Below are positions 16,374-24,803 of a DNA stretch of 64,000 nt, in pieces. The DNA is taken from contig NZ_JBAJHU010000001.1 of assembly GCF_036867415.1 (NCBI RefSeq), positions 434,001 to 498,000 of the forward strand, read 5' to 3'. Position 1 is the first letter of the stretch, and the number at the start of each line of letters is the position of its first letter. The notes below the pieces were generated by a model. It was not told where the DNA came from. It did not search any database and saw only the letters and a program-made list of their open reading frames with translations. This DNA is from Rossellomorea sp036867415. GTDB lineage: Bacteria > Bacillota > Bacilli > Bacillales > Bacillaceae_B. A program made the position numbers and the translations under genes.

Positions 16374-17897
16374 ATGTCTTTAAATGAAATTCCGCTATAT
16401 ATTCAGATAAACCCGCAGGATAACGTAGCGATTATTGTCAATTCGAAAGGTCTTGCGGAAGGGACCCATTTCCCTTGTGGACTTGAATTGATGGAATACG
16501 TTCCACAAGGTCACAAAGTAACGCTGACGGATCTTGCAAGTGGAGATGCCATAATTCGTTACGGCGAAGTGATCGGGTATGCTGCCTCCCCTGTTAAAAA
16601 GGGAAGCTGGATGAAAGAATCGCTCGTCATGCTCCCGACACCGCCAGAATTGGATGAACTTCAGCTCGCTACGAAAATTCCTGACGCGCTTCCGCCTCTT
16701 GAAGGATTTACCTTTGAAGGGTATCGGAACTCCGATGGGAGTGCTGGAATCAAGAACATCCTCGGTATTACAACAAGTGTTCAATGTGTGTCTGGTGTAC
16801 TGGATTATGCAGTTAGGGAAATCAAGAAAGAAATCCTGCCGAACTATCCGAACGTTCATGATGTTGTAGCTATTAATCATACATATGGGTGTGGAGTCGC
16901 CATCAACGCACCGGATGCAGAAATCCCGATCCGAACGATCCAGAATATCGCAAGGCATCCCAATTTTGGAGGGGAGCTGCTTGTTGTCGGATTGGGGTGT
17001 GAAAAGCTTGCTCCAAGCAGACTTGTCCCTGACGGTGAGAGTGGATCGATCGTTTCATTACAGGACCAGAACGGATTTACGACCATGATTCAAACTATTA
17101 AAGAAAAGGCAGAAGAACGTCTCGTCACTTTAAACCGTCGACAGCGGGAAACGTGTCCAGTCTCCGATTTGGTTGTCGGGCTTCAGTGCGGCGGCAGCGA
17201 CGCCTTCTCAGGAGTGACCGCGAACCCCGCAGTCGGTTTCGCAGCAGATTTATTGGTGCGGGCCGGAGCAACGGTTTTATTCTCTGAAGTGACAGAAGTC
17301 CGGGATGCTGTTCATTTACTTACACCGAGGGCTGTAAATGAAAAGGTCGGAAAAGATCTTATCAAAGAAATGAAGTGGTATGACGAGTATCTGATGAGAG
17401 GGGAAGCAGACAGAAGTGCCAATCCCTCACCAGGAAATAAAAAAGGAGGACTCTCCAATGTTGTAGAAAAATCACTCGGTTCGATTGCGAAATCTGGCCG
17501 AAGTCCTATCTCTGGAGTATTATCACCGGGTGAAAAAGCGGAACATAAGGGGCTTTTATTTGCGGCTACACCTGCCAGCGACTTTGTATGCGGGACGCTC
17601 CAACTGGCATCAGGAATGCATTTACAGGTATTCACAACCGGCAGAGGGACCCCTTACGGATTGGCCATGGCACCGGTGATCAAAGTCTCGACCAGAAATG
17701 CGCTGATGGAGCAATGGCATGATCTGATCGACGTCAATGCCGGTCAAATTGCAACTGGTGAGGCCGCCATCGAGGACGTTGGCTGGGAGCTTTTTTATTA
17801 TATAGTAGACGTGGCAAGCGGGAGAAAACAGACATGGGCTGAGAAATGGAGCCTGCACAATGACTTGGCATTATTCAACCCTGCCCCGGTTACATGA
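16374..17897 (+). CDS. garD: Galactarate dehydratase
   Basis: The 507-residue protein is of the UxaA/GarD family: an N-terminal SAF-like domain (about residues 1-100) and a large dehydratase domain with NHTYGCGVAINAPDAEIPI, VVGLGCEKL, GLQCGGSDAFSGVTANPA and FTTGRGTPYGLAMAPVIKVS. It converts galactarate to 5-keto-4-deoxyglucarate, feeding the same KdgD step as GudD. The start ATG follows AAAGGAGACG. It lies 42 bp after gudD; the corresponding B. subtilis gene is ycbH. Altronate dehydratases are related, but the context and the length favour galactarate. Confidence 0.92.
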   Translation: MSLNEIPLYIQINPQDNVAIIVNSKGLAEGTHFPCGLELMEYVPQGHKVTLTDLASGDAIIRYGEVIGYAASPVKKGSWMKESLVMLPTPPELDELQLATKIPDALPPLEGFTFEGYRNSDGSAGIKNILGITTSVQCVSGVLDYAVREIKKEILPNYPNVHDVVAINHTYGCGVAINAPDAEIPIRTIQNIARHPNFGGELLVVGLGCEKLAPSRLVPDGESGSIVSLQDQNGFTTMIQTIKEKAEERLVTLNRRQRETCPVSDLVVGLQCGGSDAFSGVTANPAVGFAADLLVRAGATVLFSEVTEVRDAVHLLTPRAVNEKVGKDLIKEMKWYDEYLMRGEADRSANPSPGNKKGGLSNVVEKSLGSIAKSGRSPISGVLSPGEKAEHKGLLFAATPASDFVCGTLQLASGMHLQVFTTGRGTPYGLAMAPVIKVSTRNALMEQWHDLIDVNAGQIATGEAAIEDVGWELFYYIVDVASGRKQTWAEKWSLHNDLALFNPAPVT

Positions 17898-17910
17898 AAA
17901 TGGTTTAATG

Positions 17911-17947
17911 AAAAGGCATACCCTTCATACGGGTTGCCTTTCTCTTG
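17911..17947 (+). terminator. Terminator-like hairpin after garD
   Basis: AAAGGCATACCC pairs with GGGTTGCCTTT with a bulged base, followed by TCTCTTGTT. It could partially end transcription before the downstream membrane-protein gene. Confidence 0.65.
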
Positions 17948-18102
17948 TTATAAAAAGATTACGCTACTTGTGCAGAAATGGAGTTCATGAGCGCGCTGTT
18001 TTCAAGGTTCGATCGAACAATGACATGTGTGTAAAACTATAAAGCATGCGAAATGAGCATATAAGTAAATGGTTCGCTGATAAAAAAGGGGGTGGAATTT
18101 GC

Positions 18103-19434
18103 TTGAGAAGTTATCTCGTATTGTCAATGTGTATCCTGTATCTCAGTTATTATTTTATCCAAAATGTCTGGCTTGGCTATCTCGTTGTCATGCTGGCTAT
18201 CACAAGCTTCACGGCAAGTGCCGTGAAAGCAAAAGGATTTCCCCGCATCATTGCTATGTTAATGATGGGAATGGGGATCATTCTCGAATTTTACAAAGGC
18301 ACCGGTGCAGAGGGAATCAGTCAAGGTATCTTGATGATACTTCCATTGCTTTGTTTAGTGACGCTTGCTCCGCTGCTGTCGATACCGTTAAAACTTGGCG
18401 GTTACTTTGAAGCGATCGATTCCCTGTTACGAAATCTGCTTCATCATCCACGTCGTCTATTTGCAGGTATCACGACTTCATTATTCATATTAAGTCCAAT
18501 TCTCAGCCTTGGTTCCGTTCGGATCCTTAGTGAGTTTCTGTCCGATTTGAAACTGCCTGCGACCATGAGTGCAAAAAGCTATATGATCGGATTCTCAACA
18601 GCGATCATGTGGTCGCCCTATTTTGCATCTGTTTCATTGGTTCTGTACTATTTGGATATGGCAGTCGGAAAATATATCGTCTATGGAATCGGTTTATCCT
18701 TTCTATCGCTGCTCATCGGCAACTTCCTGTTTGCATTCTGGGAACGGAGGAACCCGCTCGATAGAAATCATACCCCTGAAGTTCCCCTGGAAAGGAAATC
18801 CAGGAATCAACTTCTTATGCTCGGCATGTTTGTAACGGTACTACTAAGCTCTTCATTAACGATTGAATACCTTACTAAATGGTCGATGATCATCATTGTA
18901 TGTATCATTTCCATTCTCCTGCCACTCGCCTGGGGAATGCTTACTAAGGGCTGGTCCCGCCTGATTCCGCTTCTTGAAAACTATCGGGATCAATCCGTAC
19001 CAATGATGAACAATGAAATCATGCTGTTCACAAGCGCCGGCTTATTTGCCCATGCCGTACAGGGAACGGCCTTTGCCAACACATTAAGTGATTTCCTGAC
19101 AGACGTAGCAGCAGATTCAATTCTGCTCTTCGCACTGGCGGTAATCTGCATTGTCGTCGCGGTCACCTACATTGGACTTCATCAAATTGCCGTCATCGCA
19201 GCACTGGCCATGCAATTGAAGGCGGAAGAACTCGGAATCAGCAACCTCTCCCTGGCCATGCTGTTATTACTGAGCTGGTCGATCTCAAGTGCATCAAGTC
19301 CATTCTCAGGACTGAATTTAATGGTCAGTAAGATAGTAGGAATCTCCGGTTATGAGACGGGTATCCGTTCAAATGGACTTCACCTAGCGATCTTAACGGT
19401 GATTGGCTTGGGAATCATTTTGATTGTAAGCTAA
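18103..19434 (+). CDS. Multispanning membrane protein, probable ion-transporter-superfamily carrier
   Basis: The 443-residue protein has about 11-12 hydrophobic segments in two halves and conserved-looking helix breaks such as LFILSPILSLGSVRIL and LLLLSWSISSASSPFSGLN, which resemble the discontinuous helices of the ArsB/CitM/DASS ion-transporter superfamily. I cannot name a closer family. GGGGGTGG (about 18088-18095) supports the TTG at 18103; an upstream ATG at 18046 has no site. It follows garD on the same strand after a hairpin, so it may be a second carrier for aldarates or an exporter. Substrate unknown. Confidence 0.6.
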   Translation: MRSYLVLSMCILYLSYYFIQNVWLGYLVVMLAITSFTASAVKAKGFPRIIAMLMMGMGIILEFYKGTGAEGISQGILMILPLLCLVTLAPLLSIPLKLGGYFEAIDSLLRNLLHHPRRLFAGITTSLFILSPILSLGSVRILSEFLSDLKLPATMSAKSYMIGFSTAIMWSPYFASVSLVLYYLDMAVGKYIVYGIGLSFLSLLIGNFLFAFWERRNPLDRNHTPEVPLERKSRNQLLMLGMFVTVLLSSSLTIEYLTKWSMIIIVCIISILLPLAWGMLTKGWSRLIPLLENYRDQSVPMMNNEIMLFTSAGLFAHAVQGTAFANTLSDFLTDVAADSILLFALAVICIVVAVTYIGLHQIAVIAALAMQLKAEELGISNLSLAMLLLLSWSISSASSPFSGLNLMVSKIVGISGYETGIRSNGLHLAILTVIGLGIILIVS

Positions 19435-19854
19435 TGGAGCGGCTGGGTATGTGCCTCAGAATCAGGTGGGCGGTATTGCTGACTGATAGGGACTGAACTC
19501 TAAGCATGTGTTTTTATGGACAGAAGGGATTTATCCCTATTTAGGAAAGCAAAGTTGGTTCTGTGGAATGTGGAAAAGCTATTATTAAACATGACTTATG
19601 CATGAGAATAACAGGTACACAATCGAATAAACGAAACCAGCCCCTGTACTGCATTCCCGCAGGTTAATTTGGCACGAACAAATCAGAGCTGCAATACGAA
19701 AAGGGGCTATGTATTCTTCAGTTAACTGAAAATACGAAATTTATACGTGTTTCCTAAAAAATGTTTTGGGATAATAGGGCTGAAGCGGGTTCAAGTCCCA
19801 TTTTATTAAGAAAACTTATAGACTGAACACAGTCCAATTTTCCCAAAACCGCTA
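19435..19854. other. Intergenic region without recognisable gene
   Basis: No open frame with a ribosome site was found. It contains short inverted repeats (AGCCCCT near 19644 against AGGGGCT near 19702; CAGTTAACTG near 19719) and a stretch near 19788-19797 that looks like a tRNA T-loop but lacks the rest of a cloverleaf. It may hold remnants of a decayed gene; nothing firmer can be said. Confidence 0.4.
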
Positions 19855-19889
19855 TTGACATCCACAACTGTAACTAATATAATTACAGT
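19855..19889 (+). promoter_or_regulatory. Consensus sigma-A promoter with Rrf2-type operator for the spx operon
   Basis: TTGACA (19855-19860), exactly 17 bp, then TATAAT (19878-19883): a perfect consensus promoter. The palindrome ACTGTAA-N9-TTACAGT (19867-19889) covers spacer, -10 and the start region. In B. anthracis the Rrf2 protein SaiR represses spxA2 from a palindrome in this position (from memory), and an Rrf2 gene lies in this operon, so autorepression relieved by thiol oxidation is likely. Confidence 0.8.
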
Positions 19890-19890
19890 A

Positions 19891-19927
19891 AGAACAAGCG
19901 AAGTTCTCAATCAAGGGAACTTTTTTA
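19891..19927 (+). promoter_or_regulatory. Attenuator-like leader: two mutually exclusive hairpins
   Basis: AAGTTCTC (19901-19908) pairs with GGGAACTT (19915-19922) followed by a T run, forming a small intrinsic terminator about 10 nt after the expected start. AGAAC (19891-19895) can instead pair with GTTCT (19903-19907), which would break the terminator. Whether this is used is unknown. Confidence 0.5.
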
Positions 19928-19935
19928 AAATCATA

Positions 19936-19958
19936 ACTGTAAAAATAATTGTTACATT
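19936..19958 (+). promoter_or_regulatory. Second Rrf2-type operator
   Basis: ACTGTAA (19936-19942), a 9-bp spacer and TTACATT (19952-19958) repeat the layout of the first operator with one mismatch in the arms. The site lies downstream of the leader hairpin and about 50 bp before the start codon. It could serve a second promoter or cooperative binding. Confidence 0.6.
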
Positions 19959-20009
19959 TAAAGTAAGCTTGACATAAAATATTTTAAAACAAACAGAGGA
20001 GTGGATAAA

Positions 20010-20405
20010 ATGGTCACACTATATATCACACCGAGCTGTACATCCTGCCGCAAAGCGAAAGCGTGGTTTGAAGAGCATGGGATCAAGTATACAGAACGAA
20101 ATATCCAGGCGGAGCCGCTGACGGCGGATGAGATCAAAGCGATCCTGCGACTCACCGAAAAAGGGACTGAGGAGATCATCTCGACAAATTCCAAGACCTA
20201 TAAAGAGTTGGACGTTGATCTTGATTCACTGCCGCTTAAGCAGTTGTATCAACTGATCATGGAGAATCCGAAAATGGTGAAGAGACCAATCATGCTGGAC
20301 GAGAAACGAATCCAGGTCGGTTATAACGATGAAGAAATCCGCAGTTTCCTGCCGAGAAAACTTCGTACGTTCAATTATCAGGAATTGATGAAAGAGGCGA
20401 ACTAG
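20010..20405 (+). CDS. Spx/ArsC-family transcriptional regulator (SpxA paralogue)
   Basis: The protein has 131 residues, exactly the usual length of Spx, with the redox switch CTSC at residues 10-13 (YITPSCTSCRKAKAWFEEH) and the C-terminal conserved block KRPIMLDEKRIQVGYNDEEI. Spx proteins bind the RNA polymerase alpha C-terminal domain and reprogram transcription in disulphide stress. A GTG at 20001 is part of the ribosome site AGAGGAG; ATG 20010 is the start. Its position before an Rrf2 gene is that of B. anthracis spxA2, so this is probably a SpxA2-like copy controlled by redox, with a main spx gene elsewhere. Confidence 0.88.
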   Translation: MVTLYITPSCTSCRKAKAWFEEHGIKYTERNIQAEPLTADEIKAILRLTEKGTEEIISTNSKTYKELDVDLDSLPLKQLYQLIMENPKMVKRPIMLDEKRIQVGYNDEEIRSFLPRKLRTFNYQELMKEAN

Positions 20406-20480
20406 GCGGACCGGCAGACTTGACTCGCCGATCTGTACCATTTACGATTACCGTGCACATAGAAAAGTAGGAGGAATCCC

Positions 20481-20894
20481 ATGAATAGTGATTTTACTCT
20501 GGCCATTCACAGTTTAACGTATCTCGCCCTGCAGCACGACCGGATGTCCAAGAGCGATGCAATCGCGGAGAGTGCAGGGGTCCATGCCGTCCGTATCCGG
20601 AAAGTCCTGAGCTTACTGAAGAAGCACGGCATCATCAAGTCGAAGGAAGGAACCGGAGGCGGATTCATTTTTGCAAAGGAATTCAGCGAAGTAAGCCTAT
20701 GGGACATCTACACACTCACGTCAGAGGGTGCCCTGCAGCCGAAGTGCCCGGAATCGAATGAAGCGTGTGTAGTCGGTGCGAATATGCACAAGGTACTATT
20801 CACCATCTTCCTCGGGGCGGAAGAACATCTTGGTGAGTATTTGAAACAATATACGATAAAAGACATCGTCGATCTAATTTCAAAAGGAAATTGA
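20481..20894 (+). CDS. Rrf2 family transcriptional regulator (SaiR-like)
   Basis: The 137-residue protein has the Rrf2 winged HTH (residues about 5-65: LAIHSLTYLALQHDRMSKSD, AVRIRKVLSLLKKHGIIKSK, then the GTGGGFIFA wing). It keeps two cysteines, Cys89 and Cys96, in PKCPESNEAC; it does not have the three-cysteine iron-sulphur set of IscR or NsrR. SaiR of B. anthracis senses oxidants through Cys96 as I recall, the same number as here. It would repress its own operon from the palindromes at 19867 and 19936. ATG follows AGGAGG. Confidence 0.85.
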   Translation: MNSDFTLAIHSLTYLALQHDRMSKSDAIAESAGVHAVRIRKVLSLLKKHGIIKSKEGTGGGFIFAKEFSEVSLWDIYTLTSEGALQPKCPESNEACVVGANMHKVLFTIFLGAEEHLGEYLKQYTIKDIVDLISKGN

Positions 20895-20966
20895 CATGAA
20901 AGGGATCGACTTTCCTTACGACTTAAATGTAATAAAAAATATTTCAGTTTAAAGAGGGTGGAATAA

Positions 20967-21290
20967 ATGAATACAATCTTAACAACCGGCGATTGGGTAA
21001 AAGGAACATCCCGCGACGGCGAATTGATCATCGGCTATATCGAGAACTTCGATATTCAGGGAACGACTGTAAGCGCCAAAGTCGTCACAAGCGACAACAG
21101 GGAGATTGAAGGCTTATCTATCCCATTATTGGCAAAAGATGTGAAGAAACTGCCAGAGGTCAAAATAGCGAATAAAGAGCAAATTCAATTCCTGATTGAC
21201 CTCGCTTTATCAACCGGGGATGAAGAATGGTTCCTTGAGTTGACGGCGAAGTTAAATGCGATGAAAAATCTCGTGAAAAACACGCGTTAA
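20967..21290 (+). CDS. IDEAL domain-containing small protein
   Basis: The 107-residue protein has an N-terminal small beta-rich part (GDWVKGTSRDGELIIGYIE) and a C-terminal IDEAL-like helix pair, EQIQFLIDLALSTGDEEWFL followed by ELTAKLN. IDEAL domains occur in ComK- or stress-related small Bacillus proteins and are thought to mediate protein contacts. AAAGAGGGTGG precedes the ATG. It is 72 bp after the Rrf2 gene and before the operon terminator, so it is likely the third gene of the spx operon. Its role is unknown. Confidence 0.75.
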   Translation: MNTILTTGDWVKGTSRDGELIIGYIENFDIQGTTVSAKVVTSDNREIEGLSIPLLAKDVKKLPEVKIANKEQIQFLIDLALSTGDEEWFLELTAKLNAMKNLVKNTR

Positions 21291-21303
21291 TATGATGAAA
21301 GGA

Positions 21304-21348
21304 GCCTGGCCCCCGGAATTACCGGGGATCAGGCACGTTTTTTATGAG
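21304..21348 (+). terminator. Rho-independent terminator of the spx operon
   Basis: GCCTGGCCCCCGG pairs with CCGGGGATCAGGC (two mismatches) followed by ACG and six T. Confidence 0.88.
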
Positions 21349-21428
21349 GGTTCTCTTTTTTCAATTCATCCCTTCCTGTCCTATAATAGAAGAATCAAAT
21401 TCTCACAATACATAAGAGGTGTCACCAC

Positions 21429-21872
21429 ATGAGCTGGAATGTAAAACGTTTTGATGAATTAACAACAACCGAACTGTACGCTATTCTAAAAGAAAGAACC
21501 CAAGTCTTCGTGGTCGAACAGGAATGCCCGTATCTCGAAGTCGACGGCAAGGACCTTCTCTCCTACCATCTTTATAAAGAAGAAAACGGCGAGATTGCCG
21601 CCTATGCCAGACTCCTCCCGCCAGGAGTGTCGTATACGGAAGCGTCGATCGGCAGGGTGTTCGTGAGGAAGGAATACCGCGGCTGGGGGCTTGCAGGCGA
21701 ACTATTAATCAGATCACTGGATTTCCTACATGGCGAATTAGGTGAAACGAAAATAAAAATCCAGGCCCAGGAATACTTAAGAGAGTTCTACGGATCGTTT
21801 GGATTCACTGCGATAACGGATTCTTATTTGGATGATGGGATTCCGCATATTGATATGGTGCTGGAAAAGTAA
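21429..21872 (+). CDS. ElaA-type GNAT family N-acetyltransferase
   Basis: The 147-residue protein matches the ElaA group: LYAILKERTQVFVVEQECPY at residues about 15-34, LPPGVSYTEASIGRVFVRKE, the acetyl-CoA loop YRGWGLAGELL and the end QEYLREFYGSFGF. ElaA-like enzymes are acetyltransferases of unknown substrate. Single gene with a terminator at 21921. Confidence 0.88.
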   Translation: MSWNVKRFDELTTTELYAILKERTQVFVVEQECPYLEVDGKDLLSYHLYKEENGEIAAYARLLPPGVSYTEASIGRVFVRKEYRGWGLAGELLIRSLDFLHGELGETKIKIQAQEYLREFYGSFGFTAITDSYLDDGIPHIDMVLEK

Positions 21873-21920
21873 AGGATAAGTTGAAAATGGTTTGTTTTGT
21901 TTGTTCCATCTATGGTAAGT

Positions 21921-21971
21921 GCTTGTTCTCTGAAAACTCTGAGGAGGAGGATCAGGGGACAGGCTTTTTTT
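21921..21971 (+). terminator. Rho-independent terminator
   Basis: GCTTGTTCTCTG (21921-21932) pairs with CAGGGGACAGGC (21953-21964), all pairs being Watson-Crick or G-U, followed by seven T. Confidence 0.75.
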
Positions 21972-22084
21972 GTGTAAAAATTGGAACAATATAGAAAAAA
22001 TAATTGATACTACCAGGAAGATTTGGAATAATTGGAAGTGGAGACAACTCACATTGAGGGCAGACAGAAATTGGAGGGTATCTC

Positions 22085-22435
22085 ATGTATACTTTTTTCA
22101 GCTACATCGCCATTTCATTATTCATTTTTCTGATCGTCGAATGGCTTATGAGAAAGAAGTTGAATATTCCCTATAAACGAAGAACGGCTCTTAAGGAGTC
22201 CAACAACTATTATAAATGGATTGAGCGCTTCTTTTGGGCACTGTTTTTTATAAATGTAGTATTCATCAATAATAGGATCTTCATTGCACTTTTTATCATT
22301 CTATTTTTGTTATTTGATACATTTATGCAGTGGAAATACAATCGCTCCGATAAAGAATTTGTCATTTCACTGATGGGTTTGACTTGTATGATTGTCTTTA
22401 TCGCTGTCGGTTTTACATTCGGTTATTTCTATTGA
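22085..22435 (+). CDS. DUF4181-like small membrane protein, paralogue 1
   Basis: The 116-residue protein has a first membrane helix, the basic linker EWLMRKKLNIPYKRR, and three more hydrophobic segments, with FDTFMQWKYNRSDKEFVISL before the last. This is the layout of DUF4181, a Bacillaceae family of unknown function. It is clearly similar to the protein at 24451 (FEAFMQWFRAEREYMITLSG). ATG after TTGGAGGG. The leader before it resembles the one before 24451, so the whole unit was probably duplicated. Confidence 0.75.
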   Translation: MYTFFSYIAISLFIFLIVEWLMRKKLNIPYKRRTALKESNNYYKWIERFFWALFFINVVFINNRIFIALFIILFLLFDTFMQWKYNRSDKEFVISLMGLTCMIVFIAVGFTFGYFY

Positions 22436-22460
22436 TTCTTCCAAGGAGAGGGGGAGAAGG

Positions 22461-22877
22461 TTGGGGCTTTTCTTCTTGAAAATAATTTTCGTCATTTTGA
22501 TTTACATTCTGCTGAATTACGTATGCCACCTTGGAATCAGCCGCTGTCTTGGTGTCGGCGGACGGAAACTTCTTGCGCATGAAATCATTAATAAGCACCA
22601 TGAAAAAGCGGATAAATTCACGAGGATGTTTACGTTAGCGGCCTTATTCATTGGTCTTATCTTAAATATTATCTATGATTTCAGTGAGAGCCGATGGTAT
22701 CTTCAGCCTTATTTTTACTTTATCAACCTGCTCATTTCCAGCCAATTAGTCAAAGCCTATATGGAAAGGAAATATATCGAGGACAAACGTGAATTCACGT
22801 ATACCTTATTCGAAACGGGTTTTACAGCTATTTTGTTAGTCTTGCTTGTTACAACGGGATTTTGGTTGCTTTCCTAA
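22461..22877 (+). CDS. DUF4181-like small membrane protein, paralogue 2
   Basis: The 138-residue protein has four hydrophobic segments and the linker CLGVGGRKLLAHEIINKHHE in place of the basic linker of paralogue 1; VKAYMERKYIEDKREFTYTL corresponds to the pre-helix segment of the family. Start is TTG at 22461 after GAGAGGGGG with 6-7 bases spacing; an upstream frame overlapping the previous gene has no site. It begins 25 bp after paralogue 1. A truncated relative is found at 24804. Confidence 0.7.
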   Translation: MGLFFLKIIFVILIYILLNYVCHLGISRCLGVGGRKLLAHEIINKHHEKADKFTRMFTLAALFIGLILNIIYDFSESRWYLQPYFYFINLLISSQLVKAYMERKYIEDKREFTYTLFETGFTAILLVLLVTTGFWLLS

Positions 22878-22949
22878 GGGCAGTAAGAGTTCTCTATGTG
22901 ATACCGGGGTATAGTAAATTATACAACAATCATGAAAGAAGGTCTTTCC

Positions 22950-23507
22950 ATGAATAATATATACTCCATCGGGCACTCGACTCACTCCAAAGAACAATTC
23001 CTTAAGATGCTTGAGGCTGCAGAAATTGAATATATAGCGGATATCCGGGCATTCGCTGCCAGCCGCAAGCACCCTCAGTTCAAAAAGGAGAACATGTCGG
23101 AATGGCTAGCGGAAGCAGGACTCGGGTACCGCCATTTCACTAAACTCGGGGGCAGGAGGCGTATATCCGGCACGATCGGTGAAGACCTGAACGCAGGTTG
23201 GAACAACCGGTCGTTTCACAATTATGCAGATTACACGCTGACGGATGAGTTCAAGGATGGGCTCGAAGAACTCAGAAACGAAGCTTCCCGGAAAAAGCTT
23301 GCCTACATGTGCTCTGAACGCCATCCGGCCAGGTGCCACCGACTGCTGATCAGCAACGTACTGCAAGCAAACGGTTGGAATGTCTGCCACATCATCGATG
23401 ATTCAGACGGGGAGGCCGAACTGGTCAGTCACGAACTCGGTAAATGGGGGGCGCTGCCAATTATTGAAGAGGGCGGGACAGTGGTGTATCCGGAGTTGGA
23501 TGGATAG
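22950..23507 (+). CDS. DUF488 domain-containing protein
   Basis: The 185-residue protein has the family start IYSIGHSTHSKEQFLKML, the middle ADIRAFAASRKHPQF and the conserved Cys/His segment AYMCSERHPARCHRLLISN. DUF488 proteins are found widely in bacteria and resemble a Rossmann-type nucleotide or nucleic-acid enzyme fold; the function is unknown. ATG at 22950 is preceded by AAGAAGG; an upstream ATG at 22932 has none. Confidence 0.88.
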   Translation: MNNIYSIGHSTHSKEQFLKMLEAAEIEYIADIRAFAASRKHPQFKKENMSEWLAEAGLGYRHFTKLGGRRRISGTIGEDLNAGWNNRSFHNYADYTLTDEFKDGLEELRNEASRKKLAYMCSERHPARCHRLLISNVLQANGWNVCHIIDDSDGEAELVSHELGKWGALPIIEEGGTVVYPELDG

Positions 23508-23685
23508 CGCTGCCTCTTAGGATCTTCTCGGTGCGCGGTTGATCAGATTTGCCCTGAATTAATCAACAAACTCATGCGCATCTTTCCTGCATGTCATGAA
23601 AATTATTCAAATTCCTACCTCTATTAATTACATTTTATGGTAATATAAACTGTAATTGGAAACTGTAGAAATAGAGGTGGCAAAT

Positions 23686-23913
23686 ATGGAACAAGTAGAA
23701 AAAAGAGGTTCTGACTCGAAAGAAACAGTAAAGAAAAAAGAAAACCTGACAGCATTAAGTGCATTTGCAGGCGGGGCAGCCGGTTGGACGGGGAATACAA
23801 CTTTGAGCATGCTTACCGATACAGATATGACACCTTTTTATGTTGTGTCGATTTCACTTGGTGTAATTATCGGGCTGCTTTGGGACATCACACACAAGTT
23901 GAACAGAGAGTAA
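23686..23913 (+). CDS. Small membrane protein with Gly-rich segment, unknown function
   Basis: The 75-residue protein has a charged N-terminal third (about 25 residues) and then two hydrophobic stretches, the first Gly/Ala-rich (LSAFAGGAAGWTG), the second FYVVSISLGVIIGLLW. ATG at 23686 after GAGGTGG. Its TAA overlaps the ATG of the next gene (TAATG), so the two are translationally coupled and probably work together. No family recognised. Confidence 0.65.
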   Translation: MEQVEKRGSDSKETVKKKENLTALSAFAGGAAGWTGNTTLSMLTDTDMTPFYVVSISLGVIIGLLWDITHKLNRE

Positions 23914-24206
23914 TGCATCAAATAAAGAAATGGCTGAAATTGTTCTTTAAAGATAAAAGAACGAATAGAAGAATCAAGCCATTAGCCATCGTACAAGTAC
24001 TCATGCTTGTCTGTGCGTGTATTCTTTTGATCCTGTTCCTTCTCACTGGATTCTCCATGGATTATTTCAAGTGGATTCTGATGACATTGGGAGTGAACCT
24101 CATTTCTTCCGGCGTGGAATCATATTTAGTGAAGGATGAAAAAGAAGGTGTATATGCCTCTTTTGGCATGGGCGTGATTTCATTTTTTTATTCTCTTATC
24201 TTGTAG
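23913..24206 (+). CDS. Small membrane protein coupled to the preceding gene
   Basis: The 97-residue protein has a basic N-terminus (KDKRTNRRIK) and about three hydrophobic segments (roughly residues 25-45, 50-68 and 80-96). It starts at the ATG overlapping the stop of the preceding gene. Function unknown. A terminator follows at 24280. Confidence 0.65.
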   Translation: MHQIKKWLKLFFKDKRTNRRIKPLAIVQVLMLVCACILLILFLLTGFSMDYFKWILMTLGVNLISSGVESYLVKDEKEGVYASFGMGVISFFYSLIL

Positions 24207-24279
24207 TAAATACTTTTAATTCGTTAACTTCATTTAAAAAATACGTGACATTCCTTGAACTGGCTTATACTGACCCGAC

Positions 24280-24328
24280 GCCTTGTTCCTGATACCCTTT
24301 AAGTATTAGGGTCCAGGCACTTTTTTTA
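24280..24328 (+). terminator. Terminator-like imperfect hairpin
   Basis: CGCCTTGTTCCTGATA can pair with TATTAGGGTCCAGGCA (several G-U pairs and mismatches), followed by seven T. Confidence 0.65.
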
Positions 24329-24450
24329 TGATAAGACTGAATGAATGGAATAATATGGAAGTAATGATTGGTCATACCAAACTAATTTGAAATAATTGGG
24401 ATGAAGACTCTCGTCATTAGCCGCCAGGCAGAGCTTTGGAGGAGCATCAG

Positions 24451-24795
24451 ATGGTCGAATTTATAATTTATGCAGTTGTTTTTTTAGCTGTGTTCTTCAT
24501 TGTTGAGAAGGTGGCCAGGAGATGGTGGAACATTCCAAATAAAAGCAGATCCAGTTCTGAGGGAGTCAACCCTATTCATACTTGGATTCTGCGAATCGGT
24601 TGGGCAGCCTTTTTTATAGTAGTTGTGATTTTCGAATCAGAACTGGCTGGGGCAATTATCATTATCTTGCTATGGGGATTCGAAGCCTTTATGCAATGGT
24701 TTAGAGCTGAAAGGGAGTATATGATTACACTTTCGGGTCTTATTTTCTTCATCGTCTTCATTACGATCGGCTACATATTTGATTTACTTATTTAG
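24451..24795 (+). CDS. DUF4181-like small membrane protein, paralogue 3
   Basis: The 114-residue protein parallels the one at 22085: helix, EKVARRWWNIPNKSRSS linker, two central helices, FEAFMQWFRAEREYMITL, final helix. ATG at 24451 lies 8 bases after TTGGAGGAG; the in-frame TTG at 24436 is inside that site. Function unknown. The leader upstream (near 24340-24400) resembles that of 22085. Confidence 0.75.
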   Translation: MVEFIIYAVVFLAVFFIVEKVARRWWNIPNKSRSSSEGVNPIHTWILRIGWAAFFIVVVIFESELAGAIIIILLWGFEAFMQWFRAEREYMITLSGLIFFIVFITIGYIFDLLI

Positions 24796-24803
24796 ATGGG
24801 TTG

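Noticed and set aside
19780..19805. tRNA-like T-loop (GGGTTCAAGTCCC)
   Set aside because: No acceptor, D or anticodon stems could be matched around it; the stem itself has only three pairs.
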